DNA of 64,000 nucleotides from JAGVXH01 sp043810285 (GTDB lineage Archaea; Nanobdellota; Nanobdellia; Pacearchaeales; GW2011-AR1). Each line of letters begins with the position of its first letter. The stretch's first letter is position 1. The stretch is from positions 1-64,000 of the forward strand of contig JBDROH010000022.1 in NCBI GenBank assembly GCA_043810285.1, given 5' to 3'. A program made the translations under genes and the position numbers. Below are positions 41,895 to 50,304 of this stretch, piece after piece. Below the pieces are notes generated by a model. It was not told the origin of the DNA, made no database searches, and saw only the letters and a program-made list of their open reading frames with translations.

Positions 41895-42847
41895 TTTAAC
41901 TTCATCCTTAATAATTTATTTTTCGCCCCAAAGTATCTAATTACAGATTCACTCTCCTTCAAACCTAATTTCAAACTTTCAGGAATCGTCTTTCCCACAA
42001 TCATCCCGGCAACAAATCCTGAAGCAAACGCATCTCCAGCCCCAGTTCTTTCAACAACCTTAACTTTATTCGGCTTCAAAAAATAATCTTCATTCCCGTC
42101 GCTACAACTTATCAAATTATTCTTATCAGTTATAACAATAATCTTCGGACCCAACTCCCTCAAACAAACCATCAAATTTCCCTTCTTCTTATACTTCTTG
42201 CAAAGCATCTCAGCTTCTTCTTTATTTAAAATTAAGACATCACATAATTTTAACATCGACGTCAAATCTTCTCTCTTAATCAAATATTCTCCAGGATTAA
42301 ATGCCAACTTCGTCCCTTCTTTTTTTAGTTTCATTACAAGTTTTTCTTGCGTCCGAAGACTCTTTCCCAGAACCGAAGAAAAATAAAGCCAATCAGTTTT
42401 AAATTTCGGAATCTCGCTTAACCTAACATCATTCCCCGGACCCTTAAATGTTAAAATAGTTCTACTCCGATCTTTACTATCAAGAATTATAGAATACCCG
42501 GTTTTGCCTTTTATCTTCGAGCCAAGAAATTTAATTTTTTCATTTTTCAACATATTCAAAATATCTTGTCCATTATTGTCGTCGCCAATCTTACAAATAC
42601 ATCCAGTTCCTAATCCCAAACGTGCAAAAGCAACCGCAGTATTCGTTGCCCCTCCGCCAATATCAAACTTCAGATTATTGACCAGAATTTTAGAACCTGC
42701 AGGATAGTTAAACGAATTACTTCTTTCATTAAATTCAGTATCTACAAAAGCATCGATAACAGCACTTCCAAAACTAACCACCTCAAATTTCATCATCTTT
42801 TTTAGCTTATTCTCCGAAGAGAAAATTACTTCACTCCTTTTTCTCAT
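41891..42847 (-). CDS. PfkB-family sugar kinase, probable phosphofructokinase
   Basis: The ribokinase fold has a conserved N-terminal DIGGGATNTAVAFARLG and the C-terminal active site RTGAGDAFASGFVAGM (catalytic Asp). The position directly before aldolase in a glycolytic operon suggests phosphorylation of fructose 6-phosphate; other family members act on nucleosides or ribose, so this is inference. The first ~17 residues may not be translated: the Met at 42793 (MKFEVVSFGSAVID) is a likely alternative start. It is the first gene of the nine-gene operon. Confidence 0.82.
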   Translation of the reverse strand: MRKRSEVIFSSENKLKKMMKFEVVSFGSAVIDAFVDTEFNERSNSFNYPAGSKILVNNLKFDIGGGATNTAVAFARLGLGTGCICKIGDDNNGQDILNMLKNEKIKFLGSKIKGKTGYSIILDSKDRSRTILTFKGPGNDVRLSEIPKFKTDWLYFSSVLGKSLRTQEKLVMKLKKEGTKLAFNPGEYLIKREDLTSMLKLCDVLILNKEEAEMLCKKYKKKGNLMVCLRELGPKIIVITDKNNLISCSDGNEDYFLKPNKVKVVERTGAGDAFASGFVAGMIVGKTIPESLKLGLKESESVIRYFGAKNKLLRMKLK

Positions 42848-42859
42848 TATTAGTAGATT

Positions 42860-42880
42860 TAATTAATTAAAAGCTTTTGT
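42860..42880 (-). promoter_or_regulatory. Candidate promoter of the glycolysis-hydrogenase operon
   Basis: The minus strand upstream of the first gene has an AT-rich box (CTTTTAATTAATTAAATC) about 15-30 nt before the ATG at 42847. It is the best TATA candidate in this short intergenic region. The sequence is not a strong consensus. No operator palindrome is obvious beyond the TTAATTAA symmetry. Confidence 0.35.
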
Positions 42881-42924
42881 ATTTCTAATTTAATGTCAAG
42901 TCATACCTCTATTCAGCAAACTTC

Positions 42925-43029
42925 TTACCGAATACCAGTCCAAACATAATTCGGACAACCTCCAATTCTATTGTTCCCAACTTTATCAACTCTCAACAAA
43001 TCACAATAATCTCGAGAATCAATTTTCAC
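42925..43029 (-). CDS. Possible micro-ORF downstream of the RNase P p30 gene
   Basis: A GTG-initiated frame of 34 codons (VKIDSRDYCDLLRV ... GGCPNYVWTGIR) fills the gap between the RNase P p30 stop and the pfkB operon. Its two cysteines and non-random look are suggestive, but there is no clear ribosome binding site. It may be chance. Confidence 0.25.
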   Translation of the reverse strand: MKIDSRDYCDLLRVDKVGNNRIGGCPNYVWTGIR

Positions 43030-43043
43030 CGACGAATCAGATT

Positions 43044-43604
43044 TTAGAACCGAACCGCGTCCCTACTCTGCTCACTCGACATTCCAATACTAATTCCTAA
43101 AGAAATCAAACCCTTCTCACCAATAATCTCTTTTCCAGTCTCGGCAAAACTCGCAATTCTAATTGGACACCGAGCCTTCCGACAAATCTTAATATTTTGA
43201 ATCAACCTAGACAAACGCAAAGCTTTCGCATTACTATCTAATCTCGACACCTCGCCAAAATCAATAACTATAGTTACACATCGCTTAGTCGCTTCCCCTG
43301 CGATAACATGATTCAATCCAGAATCTCTCTGCTTTAAACTATCATTTTTCAAACCCCGTTCAGGAGAAACCAGATAGTCTACTTTCAATGTTTCAATAGC
43401 CCGACGATTAAATACACTGTCCCCTCCAACGACAGCAATAACTTTCTCTTTTCCTTTTAAAGATTCAATAATCTTCCGAGCTTCATTCTCCGAAGCCTCA
43501 ATCAAATAGCCATCGCAATCATCTTTCTCTAAAACTTCTGACTTTGATTTTATCTTCTTCAAAAAAATTGAATCTTTTGTTTTGAATAAAGTTATGTCTT
43601 TCAT
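43044..43604 (-). CDS. rnp3: RNase P protein component 3 (Rpp30)
   Basis: Part of archaeal RNase P, which trims the 5' ends of tRNAs. This TIM-barrel-like protein of 186 residues has the family signature DYLVSPERGLKNDSL, SGLNHVIAGEA, and the final ISLGISIGMSSEQSRDAVRF (given in part: SLGISIGMSSEQSRDAV). The first ~35 residues are shorter than in longer homologues. Its ATG overlaps the UMP kinase stop by 4 bases. Confidence 0.88.
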   Translation of the reverse strand: MKDITLFKTKDSIFLKKIKSKSEVLEKDDCDGYLIEASENEARKIIESLKGKEKVIAVVGGDSVFNRRAIETLKVDYLVSPERGLKNDSLKQRDSGLNHVIAGEATKRCVTIVIDFGEVSRLDSNAKALRLSRLIQNIKICRKARCPIRIASFAETGKEIIGEKGLISLGISIGMSSEQSRDAVRF

Positions 43605-44284
43605 CCCGCTATCAAGGTTCCCCCAAAATTCTTTTCCCCTTTCAGAATTTTATCAATCGCCGTCAAAGAACCAACAATATATGTCGGAATTTTCTTTTTC
43701 AAAATAACTTTCGCTGCAGATTGGTCAAGGACAAAATGCTGTCCAGCCTTGAACTTTATCTTTCTAGTAATCTTTTCAAAATCCTTCCAAGTTATTTCCC
43801 TTATGAATTTTGCATTTTTATTAGTCTTAGGATTAGAAGTATACAAGCCTTTTACATTCGTGAGATTTATGAAAGGGCATTCCAAATATGCTGAAAGTTT
43901 TGCAGCAGTCCCATCCGAAGTATTACTTTTCTCATACCTCAAACCCCCGCAAAAAACAATTTGATTTTTGTTAAGTAAATCCTTAACTTTTTTCATATTA
44001 TTTGGAATAACTTCATTCGCACTCTTACCAAAAAATCTCGCCATAAATCCTGCATGAAGTCTCGTAATTGCAATCCCCGAAATAGACTGCGACTTCGTAG
44101 TCTTCCCCAATTTCCTCAACGCTGAAATATATTTCCTAGCGGTAGAACCTCCCCCAGTCACCCCAACAAACTTATGAGAAGGATGTGAATCAACTAATTT
44201 TTTGAAGCTCATAAGAAACTTCTCATCTACTTCATCAGGAACAATCCGTGAACCACCGAGAGAAATCACCCAAACTTTTTTCAT
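43601..44284 (-). CDS. pyrH: Uridylate kinase (archaeal PyrH type)
   Basis: It phosphorylates UMP to UDP. This amino-acid-kinase fold of 227 residues has WVISLGGSRIVPDEV (phosphate-binding GGS), VTGGGSTARKYI, FCGGLRYEKSNTSDGTAA in part (ATP-site region), NLTNVKGLYTSNPK and FVLDQSAAKVILK. It differs from the bacterial enzyme in its length and motifs, as expected for archaea. Overlaps the RNase P p30 gene. Confidence 0.9.
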   Translation of the reverse strand: MKKVWVISLGGSRIVPDEVDEKFLMSFKKLVDSHPSHKFVGVTGGGSTARKYISALRKLGKTTKSQSISGIAITRLHAGFMARFFGKSANEVIPNNMKKVKDLLNKNQIVFCGGLRYEKSNTSDGTAAKLSAYLECPFINLTNVKGLYTSNPKTNKNAKFIREITWKDFEKITRKIKFKAGQHFVLDQSAAKVILKKKIPTYIVGSLTAIDKILKGEKNFGGTLIAG

Positions 44285-44323
44285 AGATTGAGAGAGCGAT
44301 TTAGATTTATATAGATTGTGGAA

Positions 44324-44605
44324 TCAACAAACAGTAAACAATCTATCATCACTAACATCAAATATCTTCAATCGAACTCCCGAATCTAACCACCCGTGTG
44401 CATAATTCAAAGCCGCGAAAGCATTAACCAAATCACCCTTGTCCCCGAAGTGATGTGCATCCGAAACATAATTCCCAACCATATCGATTATTTCTTTAGC
44501 CTCATTTTCCTTCCCTTCAAAAATATTCTTCTTCACCTCGGCAAAAGCCGTCTCAGTCAAACTAAAATACTTCTTCAACTTCTCAATACTAATCTCATTT
44601 TGCAT
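44324..44605 (-). CDS. DUF357 family protein
   Basis: A small helical protein of 93 residues with the family motif SDAHHFGDKGDLVNAFAALN followed by YAHGWLDSGVRLKIFDV. It is conserved in archaea; the function is unknown. It is downstream of the two-gene operon at 44630-45900 and upstream of UMP kinase, all on the minus strand. Confidence 0.8.
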   Translation of the reverse strand: MQNEISIEKLKKYFSLTETAFAEVKKNIFEGKENEAKEIIDMVGNYVSDAHHFGDKGDLVNAFAALNYAHGWLDSGVRLKIFDVSDDRLFTVC

Positions 44606-44629
44606 ACTAAAATAAAACTTAAAAGTTAT

Positions 44630-45442
44630 TTAAATCTGTCTCTCGAGTAAAGAATAAGGCGTCTGCTTCCTAATCACAAACCGCGACCCAACCATATCCG
44701 ATATAATTGCATTAATAGAAAAGTTACCAACACTCGCTCGGAACACACCTTCAAGTAATGGAATATGTGCGTTATCTGAAATCTCTTGTAAAATCCTCTT
44801 AATTTCATCAGGGCTCAAAGTTATCCGTGTGAGTTGTTTCTGACCTGCTCGAAGAATCATTACAGGTTCTCCTGCTCCCGAACATTCAATCAAAGAAATC
44901 ATAGGGTCATCTAAAAGCGGTTTAATCCTCCCATAATCTTGACCTGACTCGATTCCTACTTGAATATAAGGGGCTATAATCTGATTACTTATCTGTTGCA
45001 TTTGTCGAGGAGGTGATACAGGTGCTGGTATTTCCCGATGATGAATCATTTGAGGTGGTGAAAGAGTTTGCTTTTCAATGAACTGTTTTGGCGGGAGGAG
45101 GATGGGCATTTGTTTAACTGGAGCCTTAATAACAATCGGCTTCTGTTCCATGGGGGCCCTATCCATAATAGATAATAATCTAATTGGAATTTTAGGAACT
45201 TCAACAACAGGTTTACCCATAGGGATAACTAATTCTTTCAAATTCTCTTTCACAAAAGGAATCTCTTTTTCCTTTAAAGAAGACTGCATAACTTTTTCCG
45301 AGACCATTGGCACTAAGTCTGCATGAATAATGTGTTTTTCTTCATAAGAAAAATTCTGCGACCGAATGCTTTGAATTATCGCAAAAACAAATTTCCTAAT
45401 AAAAGGTTCTACTGCTATTAATGATAAATCTTCAGAGTTCAT
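44630..45442 (-). CDS. Secretion-ATPase N-domain-like protein lacking the ATPase part
   Basis: The C-terminal ~120 residues (ALLDDP-like LLDDPMISLIECSGAG, then ...QLTRITLSPDEIKRILQEI and SINAIISDMVGSRFVIRK) resemble the N-terminal region of GspE/FlaI-type secretion ATPases that precedes the RecA-like motor. No Walker A or B motif follows, so the motor domain is absent. The first ~150 residues are Pro- and Gln-rich in the middle and probably disordered. It may act as a partner of a type IV pilus or archaellum ATPase. It overlaps the coiled-coil gene by 4 bases. Confidence 0.5.
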   Translation of the reverse strand: MNSEDLSLIAVEPFIRKFVFAIIQSIRSQNFSYEEKHIIHADLVPMVSEKVMQSSLKEKEIPFVKENLKELVIPMGKPVVEVPKIPIRLLSIMDRAPMEQKPIVIKAPVKQMPILLPPKQFIEKQTLSPPQMIHHREIPAPVSPPRQMQQISNQIIAPYIQVGIESGQDYGRIKPLLDDPMISLIECSGAGEPVMILRAGQKQLTRITLSPDEIKRILQEISDNAHIPLLEGVFRASVGNFSINAIISDMVGSRFVIRKQTPYSLLERQI

Positions 45443-45900
45443 ATACTCGGAAGCGGTCTAGGTCTTTGAGGGGGCGCTCCCGGATAAAAAGGTTTCTGCT
45501 CGACAACTTCAGAACGATTCCTCAAACTTTCTTCCATTAAAATCAAACCCTTCGCAATAGTTTTATTTTGATCCAACAAAGAATCGATTTTCTTCAACAT
45601 AGATTTATCATCTAACTTATCCCCTGAAATAAAACTCTTAGCAGCTTCTTCAAAAACTTGAAGCAATTTTGTAATGTTATCCGACAGAGAACCAAATTTA
45701 ACAGATAGGTTTGTCATTGCATGTTGTAACCCTACAAAATTTTCAAGCAAAAGTTCTTCACGTTCCTTGGCTGTCATTCCCTTATTTACTGAACTCTTCC
45801 TCTCAATCTCCCTCGGAGAGTGTTCCTTCACGACAGATTTTTTAGAACCCTCACTTTCTACAACCGTAGTAACCGTCTTTTTCACCACATCTTTTACCAT
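45439..45900 (-). CDS. Coiled-coil protein with proline-rich tail, 153 aa
   Basis: Starts with a basic and disordered stretch (about residues 1-40), followed by helices (KFGSLSDNITKLLQVFEEAA) and a C-terminal proline-rich tail (YPGAPPQRPRPLPS). No catalytic motif. Its stop overlaps the start of the secretion-ATPase-like gene, so the two products probably interact. Confidence 0.55.
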   Translation of the reverse strand: MVKDVVKKTVTTVVESEGSKKSVVKEHSPREIERKSSVNKGMTAKEREELLLENFVGLQHAMTNLSVKFGSLSDNITKLLQVFEEAAKSFISGDKLDDKSMLKKIDSLLDQNKTIAKGLILMEESLRNRSEVVEQKPFYPGAPPQRPRPLPSI

Positions 45901-46060
45901 GACAAAACTAAGAAGCCTTTATTTATAAAAGTATTGGGCAATAAAAAATAATATGGGCTCAGCAGGAATCCTTCTCAAGATTCACTCTAAAATTTCACAT
46001 GTAATTTTTTGGGAAATTCGAGCAAATCTTTCGCCCCCGCCTTGGCGCGTGTTTGATAAA

Positions 46061-46131
46061 TGGGCACAGGAGGAATCAAACCCCCGCCCCCCGGGCTGGA
46101 GCCGAGTAGACTATCATTATCCGATGCACCC
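46061..46131 (-). tRNA. tRNA-Trp (CCA anticodon)
   Basis: A 71-nt cloverleaf with acceptor GGGTGCA / TGTGCCC, discriminator A, D stem GGA/TCT, anticodon loop CTCCAGC (anticodon CCA at 46097-46099) closed by CTCGG/CCGGG, and T arm GGGGG/CCTCC with loop TTTGATT. The intron that often interrupts archaeal tRNA-Trp is absent. Confidence 0.9.
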
Positions 46132-46292
46132 TAATAACCTAAAATATATTACAACCCTTCACTTTTAAATCTAATTAAATCTCTGACTGACCAAACAATT
46201 TCTATTTGTTACTACGCTTAAGAAACGACAAATAGAAAGATTTATAAACATTTAATTCCTAAGTATTTTATCAAAATATTGGAGATAATAAA

Positions 46293-46574
46293 ATGGCAAT
46301 AAAAAATTTAGACAAAATAACCAACCATAACATATGTAGAGAAAAAGGACTTGAAATAATTAGTTGTAACAACCGTAACAGATATCTAAATAAGGATAGT
46401 GCTACAAGAGAAGTGGCTGTTGTAAGAATAGAAGGAGATATGGGGATAGCTGAGATGAATCGGAAAGAGTATTTCAATAGCCTAACAGACCCTATCAAAA
46501 AAGATGAATGTATTAGGTGTAAACTTAATCCTCAAAACTATAAAGAAAACTTAGCGTTATATTGTAATAAATAA
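46293..46574 (+). CDS. Hypothetical protein with C-terminal Cys motif, 93 aa
   Basis: Starts MAIKNLDKITNHN. The last 25 residues contain ECIRCKLNPQNYKE and a final YCNK, so three or four Cys could bind a metal together with Cys15/Cys25. No family is recognised. A short AT-rich promoter region lies between it and tRNA-Trp. Confidence 0.5.
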   Translation: MAIKNLDKITNHNICREKGLEIISCNNRNRYLNKDSATREVAVVRIEGDMGIAEMNRKEYFNSLTDPIKKDECIRCKLNPQNYKENLALYCNK

Positions 46575-46584
46575 ACTGCCCTGT

Positions 46585-47259
46585 TTAAATTAATTTTTTC
46601 ATTTCTTCAATTTCAACAGAAGAAATCGCCGTGCCCTTAAACTTAACTCCATAAAGTAACGCATCAAGAAAATCTTTACTTTTTTTAATTGGCATCAATC
46701 CTTTTTTATACGCAACAAAAAGAATCTCAGAAGAACGAATAAATTTCAAATCTTTTAATTCATCCAACAACGACAACTCTACCTTAAGAGAAGTATGTAA
46801 TTTTCTCTCCATCATCTCCTTTAAATTCTGTGGTGCCTCTGTCAACATCCGCGTAGTTCTCTCATCAATAACAATCACATTATCTTCCCCACACAACTTA
46901 GAAAATGCAAGACATGATGCCTCACCCTCATGAATAATCTTAATTTTCTCTCCCGTTTGCACCGTCCTTAAAACTCCTCCAGTAACTTTCAAAATCTTTT
47001 TAATTTCTACATCTAACTTTTGGTTCGACACAATCTCCGAAGACATCTTAAAAACACCCCTCTCAATCATATCATTAACCTGAATCGCTTCAAGTTTATA
47101 CTTCTTAATTTTCATAGGCCTATCCACAACTTCTCTCTTCACTTGAAAAGTCAAAATAAACTCTCCATTAAAATCTTCTTTCAACTTTTCAATTACATAC
47201 AACATCCCATTCATCGTCAAAGAGATTATCGGACCAGCGTCGAAGATTAAATATTTCAT
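46585..47259 (-). CDS. PIN-domain-like nuclease protein, 224 aa
   Basis: The N-terminus YLIFDAGPIISL has the first acidic PIN residue (Asp8). Conserved acids follow in KREVVDRP, HEGEASCLAFSK and NVIVIDERT, in the order and spacing of PIN domains, so an RNase activity is likely. It is longer than most VapC toxins, with a helical insertion. Overlaps the gene upstream by 4 bases; the two encode probable partners. Confidence 0.7.
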   Translation of the reverse strand: MKYLIFDAGPIISLTMNGMLYVIEKLKEDFNGEFILTFQVKREVVDRPMKIKKYKLEAIQVNDMIERGVFKMSSEIVSNQKLDVEIKKILKVTGGVLRTVQTGEKIKIIHEGEASCLAFSKLCGEDNVIVIDERTTRMLTEAPQNLKEMMERKLHTSLKVELSLLDELKDLKFIRSSEILFVAYKKGLMPIKKSKDFLDALLYGVKFKGTAISSVEIEEMKKLI

Positions 47260-47816
47260 CCAAAAATATCCTCCGCAATTTTAATTCTCTTAGCAACTGG
47301 CATACTAATCGCAACTTTTGCATCACCTATCGACGATTGTCCAATATAACTCGCCATATCCCAAAGACTAACTCCTAGAAGTTCCGCAGTCTGTTCCGAC
47401 GACAAACCGTGCTCATAAAGTTTAAACGCCTTATTAATTTCTGCCTTCCTAAAAATATCCTTAATATACTGACCTAAATTACCTGAAATTTTATTCAAAG
47501 AATTTCTAATTTTCCCAAGATAAATTCGTGTTTTATCAATATCATTTTTTTCAAGTTCCTGAATTGCCGAAGCAAAATCCTTGGTCATAGCATCATAAAA
47601 TTCCGACCAACCTTCCATATCCCTATAATGCTCCCTCTCGAGAATCTTACTCAAGGAATAAACAAAAACAGCTACAATAATATTATCCGCATCTTGAGAA
47701 ATCGTAGCGGAGTGGATTGTTTGGTCTGAAAGAAGTTTTATTCCACGAGAATTATCCTCCTCAATAAATCTCTTAGTTTCCTTCAGAATCCTTAAAACAT
47801 TTTCAACCTCTTTCAT
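47256..47816 (-). CDS. Helical protein with C-terminal HTH-like segment, 186 aa
   Basis: All-helical. The end of the protein has a helix-turn-helix-like sequence (AELLGVSLWDMASYIGQSS). No enzyme motif. It is translationally coupled to the PIN-domain gene, which suggests a regulatory or antitoxin-like role, though it is larger than typical antitoxins. The divergent PIN gene at 47867 is only 50 bases away. Confidence 0.55.
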   Translation of the reverse strand: MKEVENVLRILKETKRFIEEDNSRGIKLLSDQTIHSATISQDADNIIVAVFVYSLSKILEREHYRDMEGWSEFYDAMTKDFASAIQELEKNDIDKTRIYLGKIRNSLNKISGNLGQYIKDIFRKAEINKAFKLYEHGLSSEQTAELLGVSLWDMASYIGQSSIGDAKVAISMPVAKRIKIAEDIFG

Positions 47817-47866
47817 AAGTTTATTAAGAAGAGAAGTTATATAAATCTTCTCAGGCTATCTAAGAT

Positions 47867-48250
47867 ATGAAAATATTACTAGACACAAATTTCGTTCTGA
47901 CCTGTGTAAAACAAAAAATAGATTTTTACAGTATTACAAATGACTTTTCTGAAGAATCAATAGAATGGATTGTCCCTCAAGAAGTGTTAGAGGAATTAAA
48001 AAATCTAAAAGATAAAAAAAACATTAAAGTTAAAGAGAAGAATGCGGCCAAATTAAGCTTAGAAATCTTAAAAACAATCAAACCTCAAGTTATAAAACTC
48101 AGAGGGAGAAACCCTAATGTAGACATCAAAATAGTAAATTATCTCTTGGGAACTAAAATTGTTTTAGCAACACTAGATAAGGATTTGAAAAAAAGAGTAG
48201 CCAATAAAATTCTAACGATTAGAAACAAAAAGAATTTAGAAATTATTTAA
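47867..48250 (+). CDS. PIN-domain protein of the FCF1/VapC9-like kind
   Basis: This 127-residue PIN domain has ILLDTNFVLTCVKQ (first Asp), EVLEELKNLKD (Glu), NVDIKIVNYLL (Asp) and LATLDKDLKKR (Asp), so the four-acid metal site is complete. Relatives process rRNA in eukaryotes or occur as single archaeal PIN proteins of unknown target. Its stop overlaps the convergent CCA-adding enzyme stop by 15 bases. Confidence 0.82.
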   Translation: MKILLDTNFVLTCVKQKIDFYSITNDFSEESIEWIVPQEVLEELKNLKDKKNIKVKEKNAAKLSLEILKTIKPQVIKLRGRNPNVDIKIVNYLLGTKIVLATLDKDLKKRVANKILTIRNKKNLEII

Positions 48251-49474
48251 TCTAGCACTAATGCCCATTTCCTTCTCAACTTTCTTAACTAATCTAAAAA
48301 TATCTTGGATACTAGTTTCTTTTTTAACCCACCAATAACCATTTTTCTTAAAAGAATTTTTGCCATTTGCCTTTCTAAAATTTTTAACGATATTGACTAA
48401 TCCAACTGAAGGACCTCTAATCTCAATCTCCTTTTTCTCCTCTACCACTACATACCCTTTCGCTTTATCACCCTCTCCAAGATAGTCAAACTCTTTCACT
48501 AAAACTTTCTGTTGTCTTCTTCCAAGTTCACTAACAAAAAAATCCAAGAACTTCTTCATTTTTGTTCCAGCAATATCTCCTTCTTGTCTATTCGTTTTTA
48601 AATTAATTTCTAAAAATGTTACTTTTTTCTTATCTGCAAACCTTTTCAAACCCCTAATATCAATCGACTGCCATTCAAAAAAATTTAACGATGGAGATTT
48701 TAAAAATTTCTTAGCAACAATATTAAATTTCTCGAACGTTTCCTCACCAAGTCCTGCAGTCACATTTCTATACCTATATGTTGGGTCAATTAAAATAACT
48801 GGTCCAGTCAATTTGGAGGTATTTAACTCATTCAGAACTTCTCGTTCATTCTTAAAATACTTTAATGGATCAATAACTCTCTTTCTAGAAATTCCTTTCA
48901 GAAACTTAACAAAACTTCCAAAATAAATTACTAAAACTTCTAAAGAGTAACCGCTAAAACCTCGAACATAACCTTCCGCTCCATAACATCGATTTGCCCA
49001 GCAAAACGCTTTAGCTAATTTAATCTCATCACTAATCTTGGGGTTCTTTTTTACAATCTCTCCTATATATTTAACATGACTCAAGGAAACATCTGTTACA
49101 TTTTCTGCTAATTCAGGATTCTTATTTTTCATAACTGGAACTAATTCCAATAAAATATTTTCACAAATAATTTGAAAATAATCTCGCGACCCGTGAACTT
49201 TTTTCAACTGTCCAGGCAGTTTAATCATCTTCAAAACTTTTTCAAATCTTCGGATACCTTCATTAGAATCAAACACTACAAAAATGTCTATATCTTGTTT
49301 TCCTGGTTTTTTAATCACAGTTCCCTTAGCTAAGCTACCTCCAACATAAGCTTTAATTTTTTTAGAAGCAAGTTGTTTGATAAATTCTTTAGCAATTCTC
49401 TGCAAATCCAAAACCTCCTTCTGAGAAAGTGAAATCGCTACAAGTTCTTTTTCCAAAATAATTTTTATACCCAT
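48236..49474 (-). CDS. cca: Archaeal CCA-adding tRNA nucleotidyltransferase (class I)
   Basis: It adds CCA to tRNA 3' ends, which fits the absence of encoded CCA in the tRNA genes of this window. The catalytic head has YVGGSLAKGTVIKKP followed by QDIDIFVVFDS (GS and DxD). The RGFSGYSLEVLVIYFGSF and DPTYRYRNVTAGL segments are typical of the archaeal body domain. Length 412 is slightly below the usual 440. Confidence 0.92.
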   Translation of the reverse strand: MGIKIILEKELVAISLSQKEVLDLQRIAKEFIKQLASKKIKAYVGGSLAKGTVIKKPGKQDIDIFVVFDSNEGIRRFEKVLKMIKLPGQLKKVHGSRDYFQIICENILLELVPVMKNKNPELAENVTDVSLSHVKYIGEIVKKNPKISDEIKLAKAFCWANRCYGAEGYVRGFSGYSLEVLVIYFGSFVKFLKGISRKRVIDPLKYFKNEREVLNELNTSKLTGPVILIDPTYRYRNVTAGLGEETFEKFNIVAKKFLKSPSLNFFEWQSIDIRGLKRFADKKKVTFLEINLKTNRQEGDIAGTKMKKFLDFFVSELGRRQQKVLVKEFDYLGEGDKAKGYVVVEEKKEIEIRGPSVGLVNIVKNFRKANGKNSFKKNGYWWVKKETSIQDIFRLVKKVEKEMGISARLNNF

Positions 49475-49519
49475 ATCCTAAACAATGAAAATTAGTTTAT
49501 TAAAGTTTACAATCTCTCA

Positions 49520-49888
49520 TTACATCCGCTCAATATCTATCAAATACTTTCCCTCTTGTAACTTAAAAATAATCGGCTTTCTATTCATCAATGAAACAAT
49601 ATCAATCTCGAATTGTCCAGGTTTAAGAACTCGAATACTTTCTAAATCTAAAATCACTGGCTTCGACTCATCCTCAATATCTAAAATAGCCCTCACATCT
49701 GACTCTATCTGTTTCTTATCTACAGTATCAAATTCAGGAATTAGAATCTCCTTTGAAGCGTTTATCTGTGCCACTTGTTCCTCACGAATATAGAAAAAAA
49801 AATTCCCATTACAACTATTACACCCTTCAAGAATCTCTCGACTCCCAACTTTAATTATTTTTCCGCAGTGTACACATTGGTGTGGCAT
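49520..49888 (-). CDS. Archaeal zinc-ribbon protein (DUF2072-like)
   Basis: The Met at 49888 (MPHQCVHCGK) is chosen as start because the family begins with this zinc ribbon. CVHCGK and EGCNSCNGNFFFYI form the CxxC...CxxC site. The rest (LDLESIRVLKPGQFEIDIVS) is a predicted alpha/beta region. The function is unknown; conserved in archaea next to information-processing genes. Confidence 0.8.
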   Translation of the reverse strand: MPHQCVHCGKIIKVGSREILEGCNSCNGNFFFYIREEQVAQINASKEILIPEFDTVDKKQIESDVRAILDIEDESKPVILDLESIRVLKPGQFEIDIVSLMNRKPIIFKLQEGKYLIDIERM

Positions 49889-49954
49889 TTTATTTTTTAT
49901 TGTATTCCTCCAATACACTTAATTGAAACCATAAGAAATTAATAAATGTTTAGG

Positions 49955-50248
49955 TTACTTTCTCTTAACCTTAACGCCACGCGTCTTATGCCGAGCAATC
50001 ATAATAAACACGAAAAGAGAAACTAAAAACACAACACCAAATTTAGACCAAGAACTCACAACCAATTTGTTAATTTGAAAATAATTGGCAGCAAACACAT
50101 TACTCCCTACCAACAAAATTAAAGAAACCCATCCTTTCCAATTAATGGGTACCCAACCCCACTCAGCACTTTTAGATTCAATAACTTTCCTAAACCACAT
50201 ACCTTCTTTTTTCTTAATTTTCCTATTCACCATATTACTCTTAATCAT
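49955..50248 (-). CDS. Small membrane protein, 97 aa
   Basis: A basic N-terminus, then two hydrophobic helices (about residues 39-57 and 70-86) and a basic tail. The motif EWGWVPINWKGW before the first helix is distinctive and recurs in small archaeal and bacterial membrane proteins of unknown function. The Met at residue 6 (MVNRK) is another possible start. No function given. Confidence 0.55.
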   Translation of the reverse strand: MIKSNMVNRKIKKKEGMWFRKVIESKSAEWGWVPINWKGWVSLILLVGSNVFAANYFQINKLVVSSWSKFGVVFLVSLFVFIMIARHKTRGVKVKRK

Positions 50249-50304
50249 TAACCTCTAATAAATTAAATCAACAACCTTTATAAAATTTCCTAATAATCAA
50301 TTAT

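Noticed and set aside
45953..46168. Plus-strand open frame of 71 codons
   Set aside because: It overlaps the complete tRNA-Trp gene on the other strand and has no protein-like features.
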